Shown here: positions 16,969 to 25,707 of the stretch, piece after piece | Layout: each line of letters begins with the position of its first letter | Numbering within the stretch: the first letter of the stretch is position 1 | NCBI GenBank assembly: GCA_009780035.1 | Contig: WRAU01000003.1 | Coordinates: forward strand, 62,001-126,000 | Direction: 5' to 3' | Length of the DNA: 64,000 nt | DNA from: Alphaproteobacteria bacterium | GTDB lineage: Bacteria; Pseudomonadota; Alphaproteobacteria; WRAU01; Hepatincolaceae | Notes under the pieces: generated by a model | Databases searched by the model: none | What the model was told of the DNA's origin: nothing | The model's input: the letters and a program-made list of their open reading frames with translations, nothing else | Position numbers and translations under genes: made by a program

Positions 16969-18111
16969 TTATTGATTAATTTTAAGAATACTGCCGCCAT
17001 TTATAGTTGTAATTAAATTATAGTTATTATCAAAAACTATAAGATTAGCAATATAGTCTGGCAAAACTTTCCCAATTTTTTTAACTCCAAAAGCTCTTGC
17101 CGGATACAGACTCGCCATTTTTAAACTTTCAGCCAGCGATAAATTAACGCTATCTACAGCATTAGCCACAGATTCTAGCATAGTAATATTGGCGCCGGCT
17201 AATGTGCCATCTTTATTCACATACTTATTGCCTTTTACATATACTAGCTGATCTGCAAACAAAAATTCTTTCATATCTGTTCCCATAGGGGTGGCAGCGT
17301 CGGTTACTATAAATAGTTTATCTTGCTTAATTTTATGAACTAAAGCAACTGAAGCAAAATCTACATGATTGCCATCAATAATAATTCCAGAAAATACTGT
17401 ATTAGAGTTCAAAACTGCCCCTACCACATTAGGTTGACGCCCCTCAAAAGGACTCATGGCATTAAACAAATGGGTTGCCATAGATATTCCTGCGTCAATT
17501 CCTGCCATTGCTTGGCTATAGCTAGCATTGCTATGCCCTATGGCAACTTTAACACCGCCGTCAGTTAGGGCTTGAATAAAAGCAGCATCATTTTCTTCTG
17601 GCGCTAAAGTAAGAAGAATTGGCATCTTTTTATTAGCAGCAACAAAAAAATCTACCATCTCTTTTGAAATTGCCTTCATATAAACAGGATTATGAATGCC
17701 TTTTTTAATTTTAGAAATATAAGGTCCCTCAATATGAACCCCTATAATATTATGAGGATATTTTTCGTGCATTTCACCAGCTGCCGCAACCGCCTTTTTA
17801 ACATCATCTTCACTGGCAGTAATAAGTGTAGGCAAAAAGCTGGTTGTGCCGCATTGCAAGTTAGTTTTAAGCATAATTTCAAGAGTTTTTACAGATATAT
17901 CATCGTTAAATAAAACCCCGCCGCAGCCATTAATTTGTAAATCTACAAAAGCCGGAGCAATAATATTACTGCTATAGTCAATTAGTTCAATATTGCCAAT
18001 ATCCGCAAGAGGAATAATACTTTTAATACGGCTACCATCAATTATAATTGCCTTATTGCTTTGAAAGTTTTCGCCATCAAAAATTTTTTTAGAGGTAATT
18101 GCATAAACCAT
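16969..18111 (-). CDS. nagA: N-acetylglucosamine-6-phosphate deacetylase
   Basis: Removes acetate from GlcNAc-6-phosphate, the product of the NagE/NagF transporter encoded nearby. Amidohydrolase motifs: FVDLQINGCGGV, the metal-binding GVHIEGPYIS, IGHSNASYSQA, THLFNAMSPF and VTDAATPMGT with the catalytic Asp. Length 380 aa is standard. Element E5 separates it from nagB upstream. Gene order nagF, nagE, nagB, nagA on the minus strand follows the biochemical route from uptake to fructose 6-phosphate. Confidence 0.95.
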   Translation of the reverse strand: MVYAITSKKIFDGENFQSNKAIIIDGSRIKSIIPLADIGNIELIDYSSNIIAPAFVDLQINGCGGVLFNDDISVKTLEIMLKTNLQCGTTSFLPTLITASEDDVKKAVAAAGEMHEKYPHNIIGVHIEGPYISKIKKGIHNPVYMKAISKEMVDFFVAANKKMPILLTLAPEENDAAFIQALTDGGVKVAIGHSNASYSQAMAGIDAGISMATHLFNAMSPFEGRQPNVVGAVLNSNTVFSGIIIDGNHVDFASVALVHKIKQDKLFIVTDAATPMGTDMKEFLFADQLVYVKGNKYVNKDGTLAGANITMLESVANAVDSVNLSLAESLKMASLYPARAFGVKKIGKVLPDYIANLIVFDNNYNLITTINGGSILKINQ

Positions 18112-18160
18112 AAAAATTTCCTATATAAATTACTAACACCATACTGAATACCAAACTTAT

Positions 18161-18268
18161 AAAAATTTAGAAATTTTTGGATTTAGATAATAAGCAAAGG
18201 AACGTAGTGTATATTTAATACATAAGCGACCTTTGCTTATTAAGATAAATTCAAAAAGGCTAAATTTT
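18161..18268. repeat. Palindromic element E5 (covarying hairpin family)
   Basis: Between nagB and nagA. Inner arms AATAAGCAAAGG / CCTTTGCTTATT form a perfect 12-bp stem around the core GTGTATATTTAATACATAA. Outer arms AAAATTTAG...GGATTTA and TAAATTC...CTAAATTTT pair over about 20 nt with mismatches. The last two bases overlap the nagB stop codon. Confidence 0.83.
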
Positions 18269-19091
18269 ACCTGCACAAACCTTCAATGTAAGAATATTCA
18301 TCCTCAAAGTCTTTAAAATGTTTATAAGTATCAACACTTAGTCCGCTGGCAGCTGCTTCATCGGCTACTATTAAGGCTTTTTGGTGCATTTGCAATATTG
18401 ATACTGGCCACATGTGTGTTATAGCTCCTTCTAAACAATGACGCAAAGCTAAGGCTTTTTTTTCACCGGTCATCATAATTAAAACTTCTTTAGAATCTAA
18501 AAGAGTTTGGATACCCACCGTAATAGCCCTTTTAGGAACTAAATTAATATCCCCGCCAAAAAAGCGGGCATTAGCTTTTATAGTATTTTGGTTTAACTCT
18601 TTATCACGGGTTCTTGAAGACAGCGAAGAAAATGGTTCGTTAAAAGCAATATGACCGTTTTCACCAACGCCGCCGATAAATAAATCTACACCGCCAACCT
18701 CTTTAATTTTTTCCTCATAGTCTAAACAGAATTTTTTAATATCTTCTGCATTGCCATCGGGAATATTAATATTATTTTTATTCATATCCACATGGTTGAA
18801 TAAATGCTCGTGCATAAAAGTCCAATAGCTTTCCGGATGGTTTTTAGGCAGACCAATATATTCATCCATATTAAAACTTGTAATATTTTTAAAACTCATC
18901 TCACCTTTTTTATAAAACTCTACAAGATGCTTATATAAATCAACAGCCGTGCCGCCAGTCGGCAATCCTAAAACAAAATCCTGATTCCCCGAAACAAAAG
19001 CATTATCTTCTGCAGGGTTATGCTTTGCCAAGCGCTCTTTTACATAAGCTGCCGTCCAGCACCCTACATTTTTTGTGATAACCAATCTCAT
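18267..19091 (-). CDS. nagB: Glucosamine-6-phosphate deaminase
   Basis: Converts glucosamine 6-phosphate to fructose 6-phosphate plus ammonia. Motifs: GLPTGGTAVDLY (phosphate loop), SFNMDEYIGLP (catalytic Asp), FIGGVGENGHIAFNEPFSS (catalytic His/Glu and Asp region) and MTGEKKALAL. Length 274 aa is slightly above E. coli NagB (266). A parS-like palindrome and element E6 lie between it and nagE. Confidence 0.96.
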   Translation of the reverse strand: MRLVITKNVGCWTAAYVKERLAKHNPAEDNAFVSGNQDFVLGLPTGGTAVDLYKHLVEFYKKGEMSFKNITSFNMDEYIGLPKNHPESYWTFMHEHLFNHVDMNKNNINIPDGNAEDIKKFCLDYEEKIKEVGGVDLFIGGVGENGHIAFNEPFSSLSSRTRDKELNQNTIKANARFFGGDINLVPKRAITVGIQTLLDSKEVLIMMTGEKKALALRHCLEGAITHMWPVSILQMHQKALIVADEAAASGLSVDTYKHFKDFEDEYSYIEGLCR

Positions 19092-19144
19092 GCGATTTCT
19101 CTCTTTTTTATTACAATTTTGACAACATACAATTATACATGTAA

Positions 19145-19160
19145 TGTTTCATGTGAAACA
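19145..19160. promoter_or_regulatory. parS-like 16-bp palindrome
   Basis: TGTTTCATGTGAAACA differs at one central base from the widely conserved ParB-binding site TGTTTCACGTGAAACA. It lies in the 200-nt gap between nagE and nagB, outside the palindromic element. parS sites usually sit near the replication origin. No parA or parB gene is in the window, so function is inferred only from the match. Confidence 0.5.
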
Positions 19161-19192
19161 TTTTTCAACTTTCAACTGTATGACGATAAACA

Positions 19193-19291
19193 GATTTTGT
19201 ATTTTGGGAATTATACTAGGAGCTTTGCCTCGTAGTGTATTTAAACATACAAGAGAGGCAAAGCAACACTGTAGAAAACCAAAATACAAAA
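19193..19291. repeat. Palindromic element E6 (covarying hairpin family)
   Basis: Just downstream of nagE. Inner stem GCTTTGCCTC / GAGGCAAAGC (perfect 10 bp) around the core GTGTATTTAAACATACA. Outer stem ATTTTGTATTTTGG / CCAAAATACAAAAC is nearly perfect. The left motif ACTAGGAG and right motif CAACACTGTAGAAAACCAAAA place it in the family, closest to E3. Confidence 0.83.
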
Positions 19292-19292
19292 C

Positions 19293-20690
19293 CTACCCCT
19301 TCATGGCGGCTTTTATGCGATTGGCCACATGCTCCACCTCAGGACCAATAATAACTTGATAACTTCCCTTAACTCCTTTAATAATGCCCTTAGCTCCTAA
19401 TTTTTTAAGAGCTGCTTCATTTATTACATCAGCATTTTTAATATCCAGTCTTAATCTTGTGGTGCAGAAATCAAGTTTAACAATATTTTCAGCTCCTCCT
19501 AAAGCAGCAAGATAATTTTCACCTTGATTCCCTGCATCTGCTACAACAGTTGACGCTTCATTTTCATCTGCAGTTTCATCTTCTCTGCCAGGAGTTTTGA
19601 TGTTAAACATTTTGATGGCAAAATAGAATATCACAAAATAAAGAGCAAAATATACTAAGCCAACCGGAATTAACATCCAGCCGTTTCTGCCTAAACCATA
19701 AGAAAGCACATAGTCAAATAAGCCGGCACTAAAGGTAAATCCTAGCTTAACATCCAACATATTCATAACTACCTGCGCTACGCCTGTTAATAAGGCATGA
19801 ACTACATAAAGCGGAAAAGCTAAAAACATAAAGCTGAATTCAAGCGGTTCGGTAATCCCCGTTAAAAAAGCAGTAAACGCTGCTGAAAGCATAATCCCAG
19901 CAATATATTTTCTTTTGTTAGATTTTGCAAGTAAAGTCATAGCCAAAGCTGCGCCCGGCAAACCAAACATCATAACAGGAAAGAAACCAGTCATGAAAGA
20001 GCCGGCAGTTTTATCTCCTGCAAAAAATCTCCATAAATCACCATGTTTAACAACTTCAATGCCATTTTCAATAACAGTATAATCACCAAATTGAAACCAC
20101 ACCAGTGAGTTTAAAATATGATGAAGACCTGTTGGAATAAGAAGTCTGTTAGCAACGCCATACAAGAATAAACCAACACCTCCAGAAGCAACAATCCAAT
20201 TGCCAAATCCAGAAATTGCCCATTCTACCGGCGGCCAAACATAACTGAATACAAACGATAAAACAATAGCCGCAAGTCCGGTAATTATTGGAATAAACCG
20301 CGTGCCGCTAAAAAATGCTAAATAGGTTGGCAACTGCAAACCTTTATACTTATTGTATAACAAACCAGCAACAACACCCATTAGAATCCCGCTTAAAACA
20401 CCCATATTAGCTTCTGGCAACAATATTTTTAAAGAAGAAACAAATATAGCATGACCTACGAATCCAGCCAAAGCTGCTGCTCCGTGATTATCGTGAGCAA
20501 AACCAATTGCCACCCCAATGGCAAATATCACTGGAAGGTTATCAAAAACTGCCCCCCCAGCTGCACTAATAAAAGCAATATCTAAAACATCGGGCTGCCC
20601 GATTCTTAATAATATACCAGCTATCGGCAATACCGCTATCGGCAGCATTAAGGCTCTTCCAAGCCTAATAAAAAAAGCTCCAACTCCCAT
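19293..20690 (-). CDS. nagE: PTS transporter subunit IICB, N-acetylglucosamine-specific
   Basis: Imports and phosphorylates GlcNAc. Residues 1-370 are the IIC channel with about ten membrane segments and the glucose-superfamily motif GITEPLEFSFMF; residues 390-465 are IIB with the phospho-cysteine in DFCTTRLRLD (Cys409). The IIA domain present in E. coli NagE is absent and is supplied by the fused NagF protein encoded 800 nt upstream on the same strand. This split matches the nagE/nagF arrangement of Pseudomonas. With nagB and nagA it forms the GlcNAc catabolic module. Confidence 0.92.
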   Translation of the reverse strand: MGVGAFFIRLGRALMLPIAVLPIAGILLRIGQPDVLDIAFISAAGGAVFDNLPVIFAIGVAIGFAHDNHGAAALAGFVGHAIFVSSLKILLPEANMGVLSGILMGVVAGLLYNKYKGLQLPTYLAFFSGTRFIPIITGLAAIVLSFVFSYVWPPVEWAISGFGNWIVASGGVGLFLYGVANRLLIPTGLHHILNSLVWFQFGDYTVIENGIEVVKHGDLWRFFAGDKTAGSFMTGFFPVMMFGLPGAALAMTLLAKSNKRKYIAGIMLSAAFTAFLTGITEPLEFSFMFLAFPLYVVHALLTGVAQVVMNMLDVKLGFTFSAGLFDYVLSYGLGRNGWMLIPVGLVYFALYFVIFYFAIKMFNIKTPGREDETADENEASTVVADAGNQGENYLAALGGAENIVKLDFCTTRLRLDIKNADVINEAALKKLGAKGIIKGVKGSYQVIIGPEVEHVANRIKAAMKG

Positions 20691-20900
20691 GAGTTTCTCC
20701 CTTATATTTAATTTAATAACTTATTATAACATTTCATTTGTTATTATATCCTAAAATACAAAAAAAAGACAGTAAAAATTTGCGGGCTTTAGAATGATGA
20801 CGGTTTAATAAAATGCAATCATCAGATTGAAAAACTCTGCGCAGGAACTCTGCCCAACAGCACGGCATGGTAAAATAAATTGACAAGCACTCACAATTAT
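20691..20900. other. Intergenic stretch upstream of nagE, no gene recognised
   Basis: About 210 nt between the nagE start and element E7. It holds the presumed nagE leader and promoter on the minus strand and two small inverted repeats (for example GATGA...TCATC around 20800). A 63-codon minus-strand frame crosses it and E7 but has no good start site or recognisable sequence, so I do not call it. Confidence 0.5.
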
Positions 20901-21090
20901 TTAATAATATTAATGTGGGAGTCAAGACCTCACAACATAACCCGTTCTCGCCTATTCGTTATATACGGCTCTTTTTTTGTATATTATGTATGGGCGGGAG
21001 AACAGAGAATACAATACCCTTTGGGGAAATAATCTTGCTCTTTGGTTATGAAGAGGTCTTGAACCTCCCGCTCTTAATATAATTTATTAA
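20901..21090. repeat. Large multi-branch palindromic element E7
   Basis: About 190 nt in the divergent gap between nagE and a small hypothetical gene. Nested stems: GGGAG-TCAAGACCTC with GAGGTCTTGAACCTCCC (outermost), CATAACC with GGTTATG, GTTCTCGCCTA with TGGGCGGGAGAAC, and a small CCCTTTGGGG hairpin on the 3' side. Near the centre ATATAC...GTATAT is present. It shares CACAACATAA with the E family but has a different core and a side branch, so it may be a structured RNA or leader, or a distant member. Confidence 0.65.
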
Positions 21091-21103
21091 AAAGGAACAG
21101 TTC

Positions 21104-21391
21104 ATGACAAAGCCTAATCTTTCTACAAAACAGCCATTACCTCATTACAATATTAAATCCCAATTTGATAATCTTTTATATACTGCCACTACCATAACAC
21201 AGCATTATGATAATCTAATCCTAAAAATTCAAGAATCTTCCGCCACTGCCCCACAAACCATTGACATAATTAACACCTATTACGATAAAATAGCCAACAA
21301 AAAAAGACGCATTAGAGAAATAACTAAAACCTTTAGATACTTCGCCAAAATTTATAAGGTGGAAAAGAGTTTGATAAATAGCGGGGAATAA
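21104..21391 (+). CDS. Small hypothetical protein
   Basis: 95 residues, charged, largely helical (many Ile, Asn, Thr, Lys) with no membrane segment or recognisable domain. The second half (IANKKRRIREITKTFRYFAKIYKVEK) is strongly basic. It is supported as a gene by an AAAAAGGAACAG ribosome-binding site before the ATG and by its position between two structured elements, E7 upstream and E8 downstream. Function unknown. Confidence 0.6.
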   Translation: MTKPNLSTKQPLPHYNIKSQFDNLLYTATTITQHYDNLILKIQESSATAPQTIDIINTYYDKIANKKRRIREITKTFRYFAKIYKVEKSLINSGE

Positions 21392-21398
21392 AATTAAC

Positions 21399-21501
21399 AA
21401 AATTTAATCTCTTGGATTTATACGAGGCGTTTTGCATTGAGCATGTATAATAAATACATGAGTAGCAAAACGCCTCGTATAAATCCAAGAGATTAAATTT
21501 T
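21399..21501. repeat. Palindromic element E8, perfect 37-bp stem
   Basis: Between the hypothetical gene and nagF, which converge. The left arm at 21399-21435 and right arm at 21465-21501 are perfectly complementary over 37 bp, with a 29-nt loop that contains the family core ATGTATAATAAATACATGAG. The right-arm motif TATAAATCCAAGAGAT matches the family. The right arm overlaps the nagF stop codon. This is the least diverged copy by internal pairing, suggesting recent formation or repair. Confidence 0.9.
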
Positions 21502-24118
21502 ACGCGAAAAACTCTTTTTGAACTAAGGCAATCACTTCCTCCGAAGATTCCATCTCAAGTGCCTTATTAGCAACTTCCACACACTTAGTATAAGATAATG
21601 TGCGGATAAGAGCCTTAACATCTGGAATAGATTTCATAGAAGTTGACAGCTCTTCAATTCCAAGTCCTATAAGTATTGGAATTGATTGGACTTCTGATGC
21701 CATCGCTCCGCATACTGCCGTTGGTTTACCATGTTTATTTCCGCCGTCAACAGTCATTTTAATAAGTTTTAATAAAGCCGGATTAAGATTTTTAAGCCTT
21801 GCCGTTAAATTAGGATTTCCTCTATCCATAGCTAAAGTATATTGTGCTAAATCGTTTGTGCCGATAGAAAAGAAATCTACATGCTTTGCCATTTTATCAG
21901 CAATTAAAGCTGCAGCAGGAACTTCAATCATTGTGCCAATTTCAATTTTATCTTTAATTCCTAGCTTTTTAGCTTCTTCATTAATTAGTTTTTTAGCTTC
22001 AATAATTTCTTGTATTTCAGCAACCATCGGCAGCATAATTTTACAAAGCAGCAACGGTTTTACTTTAAGAATCGCCCGAACTTGATTTAAAAAAACTTCC
22101 TTATTAGTAAAATAGTTTCTAACACCGCGCAATCCCATAATAGGATTTTCCTCAGCGCCTATATGCACGAAAGATAAAGGTTTATCACCGCCAACATCAA
22201 GAGTCCGCAGAGTTACACTACCACCCTGCATTGCATCAACCGCATGCTGATACAGCTTATGCTGCTCTTCAACGCTTGGTTCTTGTTCCGTATTAAAAAA
22301 TAAGAATTCAGTCCGCAATAATCCAACCCCTTCACCACCTAATTCAAAAGCCTTAGCAGTTTCGTTGCCATTAGAAACATTGCCTTTAACTTTAATATGG
22401 CGACCGTCTAATGTATTTGCCGGTAATTTTGCATTAGCAATATTCTGCGCTTTAACTTTTTCAAGATTCTCTTGTTTAGATTTCAGCTCTTCTAATTTTT
22501 GCGGATTAGGATTCACCAGCAAAGTTTCTGCATTAGAATCTAAAATCATCGGCATATTATTTTTAACATTTAAAATAGATTTACCTACGGCAACAAGGGC
22601 AGGGATTCCCATATTTCTTAAAATTAAAGAAACATGCGAGGTAGCTGAACCAAGTGCCAGCACAACTCCCTTAACATTAGCATCAAATGCTGCTAAGTCT
22701 GAGGGCACAAAATCTTCCGCCACCACAATGCTATTTTCCGGATAGGAAATTTTTTCTTCCTCTTTACCTAAGATATTATAAATAACGCGTCTTTCTATAT
22801 CCTTAAGGTCGGCAACTCTTTCAATTAATAGCGCGTCTTTAGTTGATTTTAGAATTTCTATGCTGTTATTAACTGCGGCTTTCCAAGCAAAAGCTGCAGT
22901 TTTACCTTTAGATATAACCTCTTTAGCAAAATCAAACAGCATTGGATCATCTAAGATTGTTAAATGCGCTGAAAACACTTCTACTTTAGTAGTTTGTTTG
23001 GCAGATTTAGCTTTTTCTATAGCCTCAATTAAATTCTTTTTAGTTTTAGCAATAGAATCTTCTAAAATTTTTAGCTCACCATTGGGATTTTTAGAATTTT
23101 CTTCTACAGAAATTTCTTCTTTTGCCACTATAAATGTATGACCAATTACTAAACCCGGTGCAGCTAAAACTCCTCTTAGCACTGCTTCTTTAGAGAAGTC
23201 TAGCACAGTATTTTTTTCTTCAGCTGGTTTAACTTCAGCTATTGCTGGGCTTTTTTTTTCAGCCTCAGAATGGCTTCCATCAGCTTCTCCAAGTCCTGCC
23301 TTTATATCAGCAGCAATTTCGGCAACAGCGGCGGCAGCATCGCTGCCTTTTGCAATAACTTGAACTTTATCATTAAACTTTAAGCCTAAGCCAAGAATAG
23401 CCACCACGCTTTTGGCATTGGCTTTTTTCTCTCCAGAAACCAGTTCAATCTGAGATGTATATTTATTAGCCATCTGCAGGATTCTTGACGCTGGACGCGC
23501 ATGAACACCTGTTGGATTAATTACGGTAATAACTTCTGATGCCGCTTCATTTGTTTTTGCTTCTTGTGTTTTAGCACTTACAGAATCAGTTTTTTTTTCT
23601 CCAGAACCGCCAAATAATTTAGAGAAAAAACCTCCTCCAGATGATTTGCCACCCTCTTCAGTAATGGCAAAAATTTCTTCGCCGGCATGAATATTTTGAT
23701 TAGTATTTTTTATTAAGACTGTTTTATCTGTAGCATTAACAAGCAATATAATTACATCAATTGATGGTGCGTTTTTAGAAAGAAAATCAAAATCTACACC
23801 AAGCAGCTTATCTCCTTTTTTAACTTTCTGCCCTATGCTAACAAAGGATTCAAATCCTTTACCTTCTAAACTAACCGTATCAATACCTGTATGAATTAAA
23901 ATTTCACTGCCATCAACGCTTTTAATTGATACAGCATGAATCGAGGAATGCAAAGTTTTAATTTCACCATCACAAGGCGCTGAAATAAAATTTTTGCCAA
24001 TTTGCGGTCTAACAGCAATGCCGTCTCCCAGCATTTTTTCGGCAAAAACAGGATCAGCAACTTGTTCTATTGGGATAATTTGTCCGTCAATAGGGGAAAA
24101 TATTTTTTCATTTTTCAT
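21500..24118 (-). CDS. nagF: Fused PTS phosphotransferase: IIA(Glc-type)-HPr-EI
   Basis: One 872-residue protein carries the whole phosphate relay from PEP to the sugar-specific IIB domain. Residues 1-155: IIA with phospho-His76 (EILIHTGID). Residues 160-195: a Gly/Ser/Lys linker. Residues 196-275: HPr with His206 (TGVHARPAS) but no regulatory HprK-type serine context. Residues 310-872: enzyme I with phospho-His495 (GSATSHVSLIL), the PEP-site RTEFLFFN and the C-terminal PTAVCGAMA with catalytic Cys. Together with NagE (IICB) this makes a self-contained GlcNAc system, as in Pseudomonas nagE/nagF. A consensus promoter lies upstream. Confidence 0.93.
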   Translation of the reverse strand: MKNEKIFSPIDGQIIPIEQVADPVFAEKMLGDGIAVRPQIGKNFISAPCDGEIKTLHSSIHAVSIKSVDGSEILIHTGIDTVSLEGKGFESFVSIGQKVKKGDKLLGVDFDFLSKNAPSIDVIILLVNATDKTVLIKNTNQNIHAGEEIFAITEEGGKSSGGGFFSKLFGGSGEKKTDSVSAKTQEAKTNEAASEVITVINPTGVHARPASRILQMANKYTSQIELVSGEKKANAKSVVAILGLGLKFNDKVQVIAKGSDAAAAVAEIAADIKAGLGEADGSHSEAEKKSPAIAEVKPAEEKNTVLDFSKEAVLRGVLAAPGLVIGHTFIVAKEEISVEENSKNPNGELKILEDSIAKTKKNLIEAIEKAKSAKQTTKVEVFSAHLTILDDPMLFDFAKEVISKGKTAAFAWKAAVNNSIEILKSTKDALLIERVADLKDIERRVIYNILGKEEEKISYPENSIVVAEDFVPSDLAAFDANVKGVVLALGSATSHVSLILRNMGIPALVAVGKSILNVKNNMPMILDSNAETLLVNPNPQKLEELKSKQENLEKVKAQNIANAKLPANTLDGRHIKVKGNVSNGNETAKAFELGGEGVGLLRTEFLFFNTEQEPSVEEQHKLYQHAVDAMQGGSVTLRTLDVGGDKPLSFVHIGAEENPIMGLRGVRNYFTNKEVFLNQVRAILKVKPLLLCKIMLPMVAEIQEIIEAKKLINEEAKKLGIKDKIEIGTMIEVPAAALIADKMAKHVDFFSIGTNDLAQYTLAMDRGNPNLTARLKNLNPALLKLIKMTVDGGNKHGKPTAVCGAMASEVQSIPILIGLGIEELSTSMKSIPDVKALIRTLSYTKCVEVANKALEMESSEEVIALVQKEFFA

Positions 24119-24156
24119 GATACAATAGTCCTTAATTGTAAATACTTATGAAATTT

Positions 24157-24185
24157 ACTATAGCATAAAATATGTTTTACTTCAA
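24157..24185 (-). promoter_or_regulatory. Sigma70-type promoter upstream of nagF
   Basis: Reading the minus strand: TTGAAG (24185-24180), a 17-nt spacer, and TATAGT (24162-24157), placing the start about 30 nt before the nagF ATG. The divergent gene at 24284 has its own TATAAT at 24225-24230. Confidence 0.65.
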
Positions 24186-24283
24186 ATCCTTGTAAAAATT
24201 TTTTTTACTTTTATGAAAAATTGCTATAATATAATTTATGGTGTTTTTTATTAAGATTTAATTATTGCTAAAAGGATCTAACA

Positions 24284-25669
24284 TTGAGAGAATACAATAC
24301 TTATCCAAAAAATGAAATTGTTGAAGTTAAAAAACCGAAACTCTATTTGCTAACCTCCAAAGCAGTTAATCTTTTGGCTGTTTTTGTTGCATGTGTTAGT
24401 GTTTCTACTTTTTTTGCCACAAGATATATCGGCATGGGTGATGTTTTTTTCTCAGCTAATGCTTTCAGCACCATGCTGGCAGCCTCGCTTTTAATTGTAA
24501 TTTTAGAAATATACGATAGAAAGAATGCCACTAAGGCTTTTATGGCTGGAGCCTATGCTATATTATTAATTTTCTTTATATCAGCATTCATCCCAGATTT
24601 TAATCCTACGCCGATTGGCTATTATGAATCTTCTTTTATTAATTACCACCAAAAAATACTGCTTTGTGTATTTGTTTCTTATGTAATTTCATTTTTATTA
24701 TGTATAAAAGTGTATTTATATATGAAAAACGAGCTTGATATACCTTATTTATGGATAAAAGCTACTCCGGCAATTGCAATTTCACAAATCGTTTATACTA
24801 TTTCCTATTATTTAATTTATCATGGGCTTAGCAACTTAGAATATGCTTCTATTGATATAAAAAACGAATTATATTTAAAATTTTTCATATTAATAGTATG
24901 TCTTTTAATAATATATTTTATTATAAGCGGCATTAAGAGCGGTTTTTTTGATTTAGCTAAAAATATGTTCCCATCAAACGACAGTCATTATGATAATCAC
25001 TATGAAGATTATGAGCCTGCTCCTATAAAAAATGTATTGGCTGAAGATGATGATCACGGCATGAATTTAACTTATTCTAAGCCTCTTTATTTAGAAGACT
25101 ATTCCGCTAGAAGAGAAAGAAGACATTTGCCTGATTACTCTGAAGATTATGCGAATAGATCTCCTGCCCATCATCAAGATAATTACTATGAACATGAGCC
25201 GCGTCAAGAGCATTCATCAAGAGGAGAATTTGAAGAAGAAAACACAGCAGGATCAAGAAGAAATAGTCGTAGGGCTGTAAGCCGTAGAGAATCTAGCCTT
25301 AATAGAAACAGAAGCAGACCTGCAGAAGAATCTATTAATAACGATTCTATTAGCAGAAGCAGAGTTAATAGAGGCTCTAAGTATAATATCGGCGGAACTC
25401 GCGGGCATCAGCAAAATGGGATACAATTTTCTAGCCAGCCTGTAAGCAATAATCTTCCTATGCAGCAAGTAGGAACCATTGGCGGCAAACCAAGATACAG
25501 AGCAATGTCCTCTAATACAGGCACTACTGCTAATTTTGGCGGAAGCCATAGTGCAATTACCCCAAGATCTTCGCAATCTTTCTTTGTTAATAGTTTAACT
25601 CAAAATAAAACAAATAGTTTTTCTAGCAGCAACAGAAACAGCCGAAATAATACTTGGAATCAAAGATAG
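24284..25669 (+). CDS. Membrane protein resembling VUT/YhhQ transporters, with Arg/Ser/Asn-rich tail
   Basis: 461 aa from a TTG start preceded by AAAGGA. Residues 20-225 hold five or six membrane segments; their order and the segment ILEIYDRKNATKAFMAGAYA faintly recall the tDxxxExYGxxxA pattern of the VUT family (queuosine-precursor transporters), but key residues do not match well. Residues 240-461 are hydrophilic and disordered, rich in Tyr/Asp/Glu first and then Arg/Ser/Asn with many SR and NR pairs. That long cytoplasmic tail is unusual. The transporter reading is tentative. Confidence 0.45.
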   Translation: MREYNTYPKNEIVEVKKPKLYLLTSKAVNLLAVFVACVSVSTFFATRYIGMGDVFFSANAFSTMLAASLLIVILEIYDRKNATKAFMAGAYAILLIFFISAFIPDFNPTPIGYYESSFINYHQKILLCVFVSYVISFLLCIKVYLYMKNELDIPYLWIKATPAIAISQIVYTISYYLIYHGLSNLEYASIDIKNELYLKFFILIVCLLIIYFIISGIKSGFFDLAKNMFPSNDSHYDNHYEDYEPAPIKNVLAEDDDHGMNLTYSKPLYLEDYSARRERRHLPDYSEDYANRSPAHHQDNYYEHEPRQEHSSRGEFEEENTAGSRRNSRRAVSRRESSLNRNRSRPAEESINNDSISRSRVNRGSKYNIGGTRGHQQNGIQFSSQPVSNNLPMQQVGTIGGKPRYRAMSSNTGTTANFGGSHSAITPRSSQSFFVNSLTQNKTNSFSSSNRNSRNNTWNQR

Positions 25670-25707
25670 TTAGAACATAATTTTAAATAAAATTGGAATA
25701 AAATATA

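Noticed and set aside
20734-20925. 63-codon minus-strand ORF upstream of nagE
   Set aside because: It runs into a structured repeat, has no clear ribosome-binding site and shows no recognisable protein features.
20901-21090. RNase P RNA, tmRNA or 6S RNA in E7
   Set aside because: The diagnostic conserved sequences of RNase P and tmRNA are absent, and the branched stem order does not match the single long hairpin with central bubble of 6S RNA.
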